Assembly (NCBI GenBank): GCA_030068075.1
Contig: CM057826.1
Span: 100,119,804-100,183,803 of the forward strand
Direction: 5' to 3'
DNA: 64,000 nucleotides
Origin: Paguma larvata
Lineage: Eukaryota; Chordata; Mammalia; Carnivora; Viverridae
Shown here: positions 43,125-53,381 of the stretch, in pieces
Numbering within the stretch: the stretch's first letter is position 1
Layout: each line of letters starts with the position of its first letter
Notes under the pieces: generated by a model
What the model was told of the DNA's origin: nothing
What the model saw: the letters and a program-made list of their open reading frames with translations, nothing else
The model's database searches: none
Translations under genes and position numbers: made by a program

Positions 43125-43215
43125 ATGTATGTTTTTACTCCAGATCCCAACTCTAGCTGTGGGACCCCCTACAAATCACTTAATCTCTCTGTGACTCCTG
43201 GGAAAGTTACTTACC
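43125..43215 (+). repeat. MIR relic, forward, partial
   Basis: CCAGATCCCAACTCTAGCTG, TGGGACCCCCTACAAATCAC and TTAATCTCTCTGTGACTCC follow the tRNA-like head to core order of MIR. Confidence 0.65.
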
Positions 43216-43438
43216 ATGTTGTTTCTTCTGAGGGCATTCTGCAACTAGATAGGAAAGAAGAGGAAATTCTTTGACCTTTTTGAAAAGAAGTATGTTTTAT
43301 ATTCAAATCTTTGATTGTATAATCCTATTGTATCAAAAGAGGGGAGTAAATAGACCATTTGACACAACTTTGTTTTTCTAGGTGAAAGATTCGTCTCCTA
43401 AGAAGGGTTTATCTACTAGTAATACCCACTGCAATTTT

Positions 43439-43636
43439 CTTAACATTTTTTTTAAATGTTTACTTACTTTTGAGAGAGGGAGAGAGAGCAGGAGAGGGAG
43501 GAACAGAGAGAAAGGGAGAGAGAGAATCCCAAGAAGGCTCCGAGCTCTCAGCACAGAGCCGGATGCAGGACTCACGAGATCATGACCTAAGCTGAAGTCA
43601 GACGTTCAAATGACTGATCCGCCCAGGTGCCCCATG
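43439..43636 (-). mobile_element. CanSINE, full length, reverse, with target-site duplication
   Basis: Reverse SINE: TTTTTTTTAAATGTTTACTTAC tail, purine-rich GAGAGAGGGAGAGAGAGCAGG, GAATCCCAAGAAGGCTCCG, CACAGAGCCGGATGCAGG, CATGACCTAAGCTGAAGTC and head CGCCCAGGTGCCCC. Flanked by CCCACTGCAATTTT (43425-43438) and CCCATTGCAATTTT (43637-43650). Confidence 0.94.
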
Positions 43637-43650
43637 CCCATTGCAATTTT

Positions 43651-44306
43651 AAGTGGGAGTTTTGGTTTTGGTTTTGTTTTAGTTGATTTACACCAGGGTG
43701 AGTCTGAACCTTCCAGTTTTAACCTGAGATCCAATTCCTAAATATTTAGAAAGGTTCTATAGCAACCTAAGGATTAAACATCGCTACAGCTCTCAGGAAA
43801 AAGTCGACGTCACTATGTTAATCCAGGACTGAGGTAGCGTAATATCCTCTCTCCCCCCGGACGGCACACGGAGCACCTGAACCACTTAGCATGTGCTCCA
43901 ACAGCCTCCAGAAATCTCAAACATCCACAGGCAGTGCTGCTGAGAGGAAATTAGGAGGGCTGATGCCATCCATCAGGAAATTGAGTATTTAGCATAATGT
44001 GCTTTTCCAGCTTAAAAAACTCTGTGAATGACATCTTTTTCACTCTGTTAATGACAGGAAATGAATCATTCCGTGCTTCAGTTGGCCAGGGATGGAAGTT
44101 CCATTTTTCCAGCCTCAGGGAGTTAGCCTGCAGCAGGATTTCTCTCTCCTGAGGGCAGCACTAGAAAGGTCCCCCAACATTCGGGATTCTACAACAGGCC
44201 TGGAGCAGACAGGGAAGGCTGGTGCAGGGGAGCATGCTAGGGACACATGTGCCCCAGGCTGGGCATTCAGAAATGCGGTCCCCTTCACAGGCGGTTGAAT
44301 AAATCA
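43651..44306. other. Single-copy DNA including a possible conserved element
   Basis: 43930-44090 is repeat-free with GAGTATTTAGCATAATGTGC, TCTGTTAATGACAGGAAATG and GAATCATTCCG words that resemble conserved non-coding DNA. A small CpG-containing stretch (CCCCCCGGACGGCACACGG) lies near 43854. No gene. Confidence 0.35.
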
Positions 44307-44427
44307 TCAGAAGTTTGTATGTGTGAGTGTGTTTTGTTGTTCTCTGTCCTTCTCTGCCTCCCACAAACAGAGACGAGAGTTAACTAACTCAGTATCAGTA
44401 ATGATGCATAGTAAAAGGAGAACCTGC
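44307..44427 (+). repeat. 121-bp segment repeated at 31.2 kb (copy B)
   Basis: Gapless match to 31241-31361 in the same orientation with about 91% identity by direct counting. Most differences fall in the GAGTTAACTAACTCAGTATC and following block; the first 60 bases differ at only three positions. Flanking DNA is unrelated to that at 31 kb. Confidence 0.85.
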
Positions 44428-45138
44428 CAGCACAGAATCTAGCAAACAATATTCCGTCGCCATGTGGATTCTAAGGAGATTGAGTCCACACGGTTTGTAA
44501 TCTAGCTCCTGCCCTGTGCCACCTTCAAGCACTCCTTCCACCAGGGAAGCCTGAGCAGATCTTAAGTGTGTGTGGAGAAAAACAGGGAGTAATTAAGAGA
44601 AGAGAAAGATAATTGGTAACTCCCTAAATATGTCCACCCTCTCTTCTAAAGACCTGCTAGGCATTGTCTCCTTTAAACTGAACAAATTAGGCCTAGGACT
44701 CCTCCAGTCCTACCAAGTAATGACTTCCTCCATCCCAGGGTTCCGTCCTCCTTCTCAGGAGCAGCCTTTACATCGTATCATGGATTTTAAGCAGGGACAC
44801 TTGACTAGAAGCAAAAATGCAGATCCACAGAACCAGGAAGGACTTGGTCATCCCTCTACAAACCATGGTTCCAGGGGACCATGGACGGCTGGCTGGGGAA
44901 AACAGTTTCCCAGCCACCAAGGGAGCCTATCCCCAAGCCACTGTTTAGCACATATTTCATATCAAACAATGTATCCTCAACAGTAGTGTGAAGAGAAAGC
45001 ACGCAGGCACGGATATAATGGGCACGACTTCTAGGTGAGGAGAGAATACACAATGTGGAAAAATGACCCCAGAACAAAAGCCAAGGACCATAAACCCAAT
45101 GAACAATAGCACTGACATAGAATTAGAGGATAATTACA
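44428..45138. other. Single-copy non-coding DNA
   Basis: The 118-codon frame (44630-44986) and a minus-strand frame over it (44856-45077) have no recognisable product. No named repeat. Confidence 0.4.
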
Positions 45139-45139
45139 T

Positions 45140-45274
45140 ATAAAAAGAGGGGAAAAAGGGAAGGAGTAAAGGGAAAGAACAGAGAGGAAGAGAGGTAAGA
45201 GAAAGAAAGACCTATAGCTATATATCAGTTTATACTATATTTCAAGTGACAAGATTCTTTTTCTTCTCTCCAAA
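45140..45274 (+). repeat. Long inverted repeat, left arm
   Basis: About 135 bases that recur in reverse complement at 45680-45808. The inner 59 bases, ending CTTCTCTCCAAA, differ at only five positions. The outer part is a purine-rich stretch (GGGAAAGAACAGAGAGGAAG) with a few small gaps. Contains the near-palindromic TATAGCTATAT. Not recognised as a known element. Confidence 0.85.
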
Positions 45275-45369
45275 GTATAAACATTCTGCTAGGATTTGAA
45301 CCTGGGGTTCCAGGGAATCTGAACATTTCAAACCCTTGGACAGAAAAGCACTAAATCAAATTGACTTTC

Positions 45370-45426
45370 TTTATTTTTAAGTTTATTTATTTTGAGAGAG
45401 AGAAGTAGGTAGCATGAATGGGGGAG

Positions 45427-45483
<57 letters not shown>

Positions 45484-45616
45484 GAGAGAGAATCCCAAGC
45501 AGGCTTCACACTGTCAGCAGAGTCCTACACGGGGCTTGAACTCAGGGATCATGAGATGGTGACCTGAGCAGAAACCAAAAGTCAGATGCTTAACCGACTA
45601 AGCCATGCTGGTGCCC
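45370..45616 (-). mobile_element. CanSINE, reverse, with (GA)n expansion, inside the inverted-repeat loop
   Basis: Reverse SINE: TTTATTTTTAAGTTTATTTA tail, a (GA)n array at about 45437-45481 preceded by (CA)4, CCCAAGCAGGCTTCACAC, TACACGGGGCTTGAAC and head GCTTAACCGACTAAGCCATG. Flanked by TCAAATTGACTTTC (45356-45369) and TCAAATCCACTTTC (45617-45630). It lies between the arms of the long inverted repeat. Confidence 0.94.
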
Positions 45617-45679
45617 TCAAATCCACTTTCAAGATCACGGTTGACGAACATCAGGGTATAATTGTCATTCTGCTGATAA

Positions 45680-45808
45680 TTTGGAGAGAAGAAAAGGGAT
45701 CTTGTCACTTGAAATATAGCACAAACTGATGTATAGCTATAGTCTTTCTCTTTTCTTTCTTCCTCTCTATTCTCTCCCTTTTCTCCCTACCTCTTTCCTT
45801 CTTTTGTA
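45680..45808 (-). repeat. Long inverted repeat, right arm
   Basis: Reverse complement of 45140-45274. Begins TTTGGAGAGAAGAAAAGGG, includes CTTGTCACTTGAAATATAGC and ATGTATAGCTATAG, and ends in the pyrimidine-rich CCCTTTTCTCCCTACCTC. Without the later SINE and its duplicated target the loop between arms would be about 145 bases. Confidence 0.85.
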
Positions 45809-45879
45809 AAAACAAATGACTACCTATAACTATCAGATGAAAACAAGGCCACCGTTTGTGGGTCCAGAGCCCAGAGTGG

Positions 45880-46145
45880 TCATGATAATGAGCTCTGGAA
45901 CAGGACAGACTGGTTTCTCTTCATCATGAGCAAAAGACATCTGACCCAGCTGTCTCCCACCCCTGCTCCATCACTTTCTGAGTGGTTTGATCTTGGGCAA
46001 GTCACTTAACCTCAGTGCTTTGGTTTCCTCATTTATAAACTGGAGAAAGAGTAGTACAAAGATTACTCTATTGTTGAAATAATTTAAATAAATGACTTAA
46101 TACATGTACAGCAATGAGGAACGTAGTATAAACTTGGAACTGATA
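45880..46145 (+). repeat. MIR relic, forward, well preserved core
   Basis: GAGCTCTGGAACAGGACAGAC, then after an interruption CTGCTCCATCACTTTCTGAG, TGATCTTGGGCAAGTCACTT, AACCTCAGTGCTTTGGTTTC, CTCATTTATAAACTGGAG and TTAATACATGTACAGCAATG. The insert around 45915-45948 (TCATGAGCAAAAGACATCTG) is not MIR and recurs near 53755. Confidence 0.82.
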
Positions 46146-46429
46146 GTTCTCATGACTTCCAACATGTTTATATTGGGATAGATTTCCAAGGAATAGGGAG
46201 CAATGAAGGGCATCTTCATCCATACTGTGGTTTAAGGGTGAGCATCTTTACCCAAAATGAGAGCTTCTACAAGAGACATGTGTGCCTATGTGAATGCTAT
46301 GAAGGTTTAAAAAAATTAGTTTAGTATTAAGCCATGAATATTAACCATGCAAAAATACAAGGCAGAAAGAAGTTACTTCATTTCCAACAACACTCATCTT
46401 CCAGGCTCTACTAGCTGAATGGGAGACCA

Positions 46430-47290
46430 AATAAAAAGAAAACCATGACCCTCACAGTTTAGAGGGGCACAGCCTAAAAAAAAAAGGAAGCATTACAACA
46501 TAATGCCACAAGCACAGAGAATCCAGGAGGAATACACGTGCTGGGTCTTGAAAGACATGCGTTAGTTCTCTAGGGTACAAAAAAGTTCTCCAGGGGCAAA
46601 CTGGGACAAGACGATCAAAGGCTTTGTACAAGACTCTGAAGAGGAAGAACTTTATCCAGCAGACACTGGGGAACCACTTTAGTCAGTGAAGTAGTACGAC
46701 TATGTCTGTGTTTCAGAAAGATGCCTTCAAGGGCAATGTGGAGGATGGGTTTAATGGGGCAAGAGGGGAAATGAGGAGAGAGAATAGGCAAAAACTATTG
46801 AAAAAACCCAAGCATAAAAGCCTCAAGTATGACAAAGTCAACAGGGATGGAGAGCTGGAAGAAGGTTATAAGGAGAAGTAGAAGTATCACGACATGGTGA
46901 CTATGTAGATGTCATTTAGATGCCAGGTGTCAAAATTATTCCAAGGACTCTACCTTGCACTTCCAGCTGGATGGTGGTGCCTGACTCAAAAAACTATGTA
47001 ATAGAAACAAATGCTCCTATTTTGGCTTTGGTGGCAGCAGATATATATTCATTTGGACACAATGAATTTGAGAAGCCTATGAGGTAATCAGATGAAGGTG
47101 TCCAGAGATAGTTGGAACCAAGTTCTGGAATTCATGGTAAAAGGCAGGAGTCTGAGACCTAGACCTAAACATCACTGGCATTCAAGCTGTCTTTGAAGAC
47201 ACAGTAAAGGAGAGCATGTGAAGCAAGGGGAAGGTCAAGGATGGACTCCATGAGCACATAAAAGGAGGGTGGCTACTGGAGCTGAGAGAT
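46430..47290 (-). repeat. L2 LINE relic, reverse
   Basis: Reverse L2 with landmarks GACAAGACGATCAAAGGC, GGAAGAACTTTATCCAGC, GGGGAACCACTTTAGTCAG, AGAAAGATGCCTTCAAGGGC, AATGTGGAGGATGGGTTTAAT, GATGGTGGTGCCTGACTC and GACACAATGAATTTGAGAAGCC. The order matches the other reverse L2 copies at 1.9 and 6.4 kb. Reading frames are destroyed. Confidence 0.7.
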
Positions 47291-47862
47291 AGGAATGTGT
47301 CTAGATCCCCTGATTGCACAAGAACTCAGATTCTAGTGTTGGGGTCTCAGCCTAAACTCTGACTCCCTGAGATTCTCCTTTTCATCATGTATATTGATGA
47401 GAAGAGTGTTTACCCCTCTCTGATGTCATGATGAAGAGCTAAGTAGACATTTTTGAAGAATACAGAGCCTGGAAGATACCAATGGAAACATTACTGATGT
47501 CTAATGGGGACACTACTTTTTGTCTCCCTATTCTTTTGACAGCTTGGACTCTGGCACAAAACTACACATACCCATTGTACAATGTGTCTCTGTTGAACCA
47601 TCAACCTTTTCACCTCCGCTGTGTCCCCAGAGGCACCACCCCACTTTTGGCTCTGTGCCACATCACGCTGGCTACATATGGTGTTCCCAGCATTCCACAC
47701 CGCTAAGTGTTGGGTTTCAGAAGATCCATAAGCTTTTACAATCTTCTGAAAGAATCTTGCTCCAACCACACTTTCATGATTGGAATATTTGCAAAAGACA
47801 AGGATAACTATGTATTTACTGGTTTCAGAAATGTGTAATAACTGGAGTCACATGAATCATAG
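47291..47862. other. Single-copy non-coding DNA
   Basis: Three overlapping frames of 74-95 codons on both strands (47482-47807) cross each other with no recognisable product. No named repeat, though the L2 relic may extend into the start of this interval. Confidence 0.4.
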
Positions 47863-47975
47863 ATTACAATTTTTCCCCTGCCCCTTGCTAGCCACAGGAC
47901 ATCAGATACTTTACTTAAACTTTGTGATTGCCAGTTTTCTCATCTGAAAAATAGGGATGATCCTTTAACTGGATG
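47863..47975 (+). repeat. MIR relic, forward
   Basis: CCTTGCTAGCCACAGGACATC, CTTTACTTAAACTTTGTGATTGC, CAGTTTTCTCATCTGAAAAATAGGG and ATGATCCTTT follow the MIR core order in forward direction. Confidence 0.75.
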
Positions 47976-48514
47976 CTATTGGGCACCAAACCTGCATCCA
48001 ATCTTCCTTCTTAATAAGATCCCAGTTTTGCCAGGTATCCACCCACTCTCATGCGAGCATGAGCCTCAGGACAGCTAATGCCACTCGTAACTCCATGGGG
48101 TGAACCTGATTGATCTGAGAGTAATTATATTTGGTTTTCTAATGATTGGTTCAGAAAGGGGCAAAATTCTGAACAATAAAATGTAAAAGAAAATCCACTG
48201 CCGACATTTGGGGGAATTATTCTTACTTCTAAGGGAGAGTCACACAAAGACATGATCTCACTCTGGACTTCACGGTGTTTGACTATGATGTGTGGGACTG
48301 CTGCCGCGATCTTGCTTCCAGCTTGAGACGGAAGCCAATGTAGGGGATGGCAGTTGAGAGACAGAGAAAGGGCTGCACTTAACATTCTGGATCAATGTCT
48401 CAACCAACTTTGCAGACTGCTCTAATTCTAAACTTCTTGTCATGAGAGAAAATGAATTTTTTATCATTGAAGCCAGCTTGCTTTTGGGATCTCAAATATT
48501 CAAGCTGACAAAGC

Positions 48515-48605
48515 AGTGGTATCCACTTCAGAGGATTGTAGCAAAAATTAAATGAAATCCTGTGACGTGCTCAGGGTATAGGAGGTGCTCATACAGATCT
48601 GCTCC
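48515..48605 (+). repeat. MIR 3' part relic, forward
   Basis: AGAGGATTGTAGCAAAAATTAAATG and CTGTGACGTGCTCAGGGTATAGG, GAGGTGCTCATACAG resemble MIR from GGTTGTTGTGAGGATTAAATG through CTGGCACATAGTAGGTGCTC. Confidence 0.6.
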
Positions 48606-48764
48606 TATTGTATTGGTCTATGAACTCCATTTCAATTCATCGTCAGGTCAGTTATGCTTTGCAGGAAAGTTCCATCTTTATGGCTAACCTTGGGAGAAAA
48701 TCCTTTGAATACTGCATATTACTTGGTTCTACGGTCTTACAGTTGGTGAACCATTCCATTCATA

Positions 48765-48900
48765 AACTGAGGACTCTCTGTATCATGTGCACTATGCTAA
48801 CCACATTTCCCGATTTATCTCACTGAATCCTTACAATAATTCTGAGTCAGGGACTTGCTTTTAATATCCTATCTAGTAGACGCAAAAAACTGTGACTAAA
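48765..48900 (-). repeat. MIR relic, reverse
   Basis: TGTATCATGTGCACTATGCTAACC, TTATCTCACTGAATCCTTACAATAATTC and CTTTTAATATCCTATCTAG, CTGTGACTAAAG match reverse MIR (CTATTCTAAGC, CATTTAATCCTCACAACAACCC, CATTTTACAGATG). Confidence 0.6.
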
Positions 48901-50518
48901 GAAATGGATCTTAATCTAGGCTTTTATCTCCAAGCCTAATATTATTCTGCTTTGTTTTGGAATGCTGGAATGATCCATTTCACAGGAACCTGTGAAGGAA
49001 GAGGAGGTGTCTCCTGATGCTCATCCAAGTATCAGAACTTTTGCGAATGGGCCCTCCTGTCTGTGAAGCTCCCAGTGGGGTCAAGTGAGGCACAGAAAAA
49101 AAGAGGTGATTTCCACTTAACTGGTCAACAAGGCAGCCTGAAGAGGGTGAGCAGGAATGCAAATGCTGAGATGTGTGTGACTGAACTGAGAAAAACAGTG
49201 ACATCACTGCAGAGGTGCATGGGCTCTGCGAACATCATAAAGACAGAGAAGGGCACCAACTAACTTCCCTCTGTCAGAAAAAACTGATACAGAGCTATCA
49301 GTAATGGGCAGGCATATGGTTATTTATGGTCTAAACCATATTATAAAGGTATATGCATAGCCACAGAAAGACAAATGGAAAGACACATAGTGATATTTTA
49401 GCAAGGACGTCTCTGTATCATAAGACTATGAATATTTTATCTATCTCCTTTGGATTTGCCCATATTTTCCACATTTCCCAACCACAATCATTTCATATGC
49501 ATTAATTATGCAACTACAAAAGTAATTATATAAGCAATTGGGTGTGTGTACGCACGCACTTACACACACACAGGCACACACGCACACATACAGTTTATAG
49601 TAACCAAACTTCACTGGCTGGGTCAGGCCAGCTTTACTCAGTTCCTCTCTTCTTTGCCTGCCTTCCCCTCTTCTCTAGCCCTTGTCACGTGTGTGTTCAT
49701 TCCCTGCTTCTCTTCCCTGAGGGAGTGAGAGAAGCAGCAGTCTAGAGAAGTATCCTGATGCCACCAATTGTTCTGCTCCAGGGAGCACAGAGCCAGGAGG
49801 AAAGGTAGAACCCTTATGGCGATGCACTACAAGCATGTCTCCAAGAGAAGCAGCTTGCTATCAGATGATGACTTCATGCTCAGTCTGGATGAGAGCTAGG
49901 AGGTGACCAAGAGCTAAGTGGGAGAAAAAGGAAGGATTTCCGGGACATTCAACAGCACTGAAAAGGGACAAAATAACATTTCGAGAACCTAACAATCTTG
50001 TTATCAGAAAAAAAAACAATTGCTTTAGCACTTTTATTATATTTTGGAATATGAAAAGAAGGCAGGGAGAAAGGGAAAAGAAGGATCAAAACAACAAAAG
50101 GTGCTCTTCCTTGAAATCCTTATCAGAGTTAAAAAAAAAAAAAAGGAGAAAGAAATTACCTTAAATGCCAACTCCGGGATTCTCTTTAGGAAACTGTTGG
50201 TTTATCAAAACAACTTAATAATGTAGATTGTAAGGCTGTGAGGACAAAGGTTAGCAGGAGAGAAGTCAAGAACAGCTATGACACGAACAATATGGGTGTG
50301 TACACACACACACACACATACACACAGAGGCCTAGAGAAGTATTGGCAGTTTTATGGAATTGAAAAAGAATGAGTTCTGTGTTGGAGTTGGCATGGGGGT
50401 GGGACCCAGGGACACAAAGATGACATCTTCTAGAAACTGAATAAATTTAGCAGAAGCAGGACCCTAGGTCCAGAAGTAACACCCACAGCAATCCTAAAGG
50501 CTGACCTGTAAAGTTGCC
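48901..50518. other. Single-copy DNA with alternating purine-pyrimidine tracts
   Basis: A GTGTGTGTACGCACGCAC stretch continues into (CA)n from about 49541 to 49590, and a second GTGTGTACACACACACAC run lies at about 50295-50326. A poly-A run is at 50130-50144. Frames at 49063-49263 and 49542-49745 are not credible (the latter is read through the CA tract). Confidence 0.5.
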
Positions 50519-50690
50519 CTATGCTAGCATGGATGAAACCATTTAATCCTCATAACCACCCTCTGGAGACAAACCACTCTTACTTCCACATTATATACAT
50601 GAAGAAGAGGAGGCAGAGACAGGTTAATCACATGCTCCACAGCCCACACTCTGAATCACCAATCTGAGCTACCACTCCTCAGATACATCC
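50519..50690 (-). repeat. MIR relic, reverse
   Basis: ACCATTTAATCCTCATAACC, CACTCTTACTTCCACATTATATAC, ATGAAGAAGAGGAGGCAGAG and CACACTCTGAATCACCAATC reproduce the reverse MIR order with decay. Confidence 0.7.
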
Positions 50691-50799
50691 CCAGGAACTT
50701 GAAAATGCTACTGGACTTTACATTTTTGGGCAGGGGTGAGTTTCAAGGCAATCTCGTTTATTCATATGTGAAGTGGCAGAAGGGGTCCAACTGACATTT

Positions 50800-50970
50800 G
50801 TGTTAAGGCAATAGAATACAGTAATAACTTGTAGTCAGAAACCCCAGTTTTGCTTTCTAACTTCAATCTCTGTGGCCTTGGAAAGTTACCTTCTCTGATT
50901 CTTGGTTTTCTCCCCAATAAAATAATGGCCTAGCAAAAAGACTTGCCTCATAAGATCAGGTAACTAATAA
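50800..50970 (+). repeat. MIR relic, forward
   Basis: GCAATAGAATACAGTAATAAC, AGTCAGAAACCCCAGTTTTGC, AATCTCTGTGGCCTTGGAAAG, TTACCTTCTCTGATTCTTGG, TTTTCTCCCCAATAAAATAATGG and TTGCCTCATAAGATCAG match MIR head to tail in forward order. Confidence 0.75.
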
Positions 50971-53160
50971 ATCAGTTAATGAAACCAAAGTACTTAGCTG
51001 AGAGCCCAGCACATAAGAGCCCAATAAACAGAGACTTTTACTTGTTCTCTGCAGTTAAAATCTACACCGATGCTGTGAGCAAACAGCTGGCCAGCAACAA
51101 ACCAGTCCAGGCTGACTGTCAGGTGCACCTTCTGGAAATGGAAACCATCTGCTTGACTTCATACAGGCCACCAGGGTTTCAATCAAATAAAATAAACATA
51201 AGCCTAAAAAATTTTAGAAAAATAGGCATTCAAAAGGTCACTTTAATGCATGATTGGGTGAACTGAATATTAAAATGGAAACTAAAATGTTCCTGCCACT
51301 GAGTGTATTGTGATTTCTTGCAATCTGAAATTTACAGTACTGTTTTTCCAAAGATTAAAGTTTTTTATTCCAAGTTTAACACATATGTTAAAGCTTCGCT
51401 TTCTGTCTCCCACCAGGATTTTTATAGATGAGCCTGAATTAAGATTAAACAAACCCATATCACACTTTCAGCTGAGGGGAAAAAAAAGTCTGAATCAGCC
51501 AACCCACCTCTATACTTCCGGCTAGGCCATAAATGTGAGTTGTTCTACTTAAACAGAAACAGAGGGCCTGTCTCAGTTCTCTATAGGAGCCAAGGGAGAT
51601 GAGAAACCAGAGAAAAGAGATGATTGTTTCAAACACTGCAATGCTGGGTGTACTTGGAGTTCTCAAAAAGCAGTAATCGCTGAACACTGAGTTTTTAGCT
51701 ATCAAAGAGCCCCTTTCAAGAGTTAAACCTCGTCCCACAAGAGGCCTTTGATAACATGTGATGTGAACAGAAATGTTTCTATACATTTTTTTTCTTAAAA
51801 TACTCTAGAGAAAATGCTAAAGCTGGTAAAAGAGGATCATGAAGAGGAAGGGAAATAATAAACAGCCCCGACTTTCAAGAATCATTGAAATGCATCCTTG
51901 ATAAATAGTGAAATCAACTGGGGTCACATGTGTTCCTGTTGATACGCACCTGAAACACTATGGATAAGAAGTATAAAATGGAATCCATGAATTTGTATCC
52001 ACATATAATTCCTTTAAAAAAAAAAACTGCATTTGACATGTCTTAGATGGAGAAAAACTTTTGGGAAGGAAGGGAGGGAGGGAGGGACAGAAGGGGGAAG
52101 CAAGGAGAGAAAAGAAATGCCATGGTTTTCAGAATTCCAAATGGCTTACATTCAACTTCTTATCCTCCAAAAACAAAATGACAGTGGCTTGTAGGAGACA
52201 CAGGAATGTCTCACTATCACACCCTTGCTTATGCTTTAGCAACTTGTGCAGAACACAGACAAGCTAACTTTTAACAGCACTGACCTAGCAGCTTCTATGT
52301 CAGCTCACTTGACCCTGTGCCTTAGAACTGGACAAACCCGGGTGCCATTTCAGGGAATCATTTTTCCCACAATTGAAGGAAAACAAAGTTGTCCATATCG
52401 CCTAATAAATAGCGGTTGGTAATATAGGCAGAATTATCTCCCCACCCCAACACTCCCACACTCCTAATCCTATTAAGAAACCCACACTCTGTCTGTGAAC
52501 ATCCCTGGATTGTGGTATTGCACTGAGAAGGTCACACTCAGGGCAGAAGACACAGTTCTCAGAATACTCAGCAATCCCCTGCTGGGCGGGGCAAAATCCT
52601 TGGAACAAGAAACCTAAAGGAACAAAAGTCACGTTGAAAGTGTTTTGAAACAGTGAATTTTGTGTATGCCGAACAGAGAATCATTTGATTGCATTTCGTT
52701 TCTTCAAATGCTTGTGGGCAGAACGGTCTGGTGTGCCACTCCTGTGGGTGTTCCCAACAAGTTCACCCGGGGTGAAAATCTGCCCCAGGAACTGTCCTCT
52801 TCAAAAACAAAACACCTCTCCATCTCCACCTTTTTCCACATGTACAGAAATTAATAACTCAGCAGATGTTCCTTTATCAGAGGCAGAGGATGTCCTAGAG
52901 GTATTAAAATGTTCACCTGCCCAAAGATTACTCCCCATTTATCTTTTCAAATGCAGTCCATCATTTGGAGAAGGGGATGTGGAATGGGCAGATATGGGTG
53001 CAGGATAGAAGAGAGGGTGAAAGGGACCAGCAGGAAAGCATATAAAGCAGGACCTCAGGGCTGCACAGTGGGGCTGTCTAAGCCCCCTGCTGGGCAGGGT
53101 TGAATGAGCACAATCAGAAACTGGGAAGATTACAGGGGCTCAAGACCCCTATTTCCTACA
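50971..53160. other. Single-copy non-coding DNA
   Basis: About 2.2 kb with no named repeat. A (GGGA)n tract lies at about 52066-52086 and a poly-A run at 52016-52026. Frames of 95-108 codons (50979-51266, 51460-51786 minus, 52685-53008) have no recognisable product. Confidence 0.4.
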
Positions 53161-53381
53161 TTTTTTTAAATCCTTTTTTTTTTAATGTTATTTATTTTTG
53201 AGAGAGAGACATACTGTGAGCAGTAGAGGAGCAGGGAAAGAGGGAGACACAGCATTTCAAGCAGGCTCTAGGCTCTGAGCTGTCAGCACAGAGCCTGACA
53301 CGGGGCTCTAACCCACAAACTGGGAGATGGCAACCTGAGCTGAAGTTAGACACTTAACAGACTGAGCCACCCAGGTGCCCC
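53161..53381 (-). mobile_element. CanSINE, full length, reverse
   Basis: Reverse SINE: a double T-rich tail (TTTTTTTAAATCC then TTTTTTTTTTAATGTTATT), GAGAGAGACATACTGTGAGC, TTCAAGCAGGCTCTAGGC, GAGCTGTCAGCACAGAGCC, GACACGGGGCTCTAACCC and head GACTGAGCCACCCAGGTGCC. The GATCATGACCTGAG block has changed to GATGGCAACCTGAG. No clear duplication was found. Confidence 0.93.

Noticed and set aside
45437..45481. (GA)n array as an independent microsatellite locus
   Set aside because: It is the expanded CT-rich region of the reverse CanSINE and is reported with that element.
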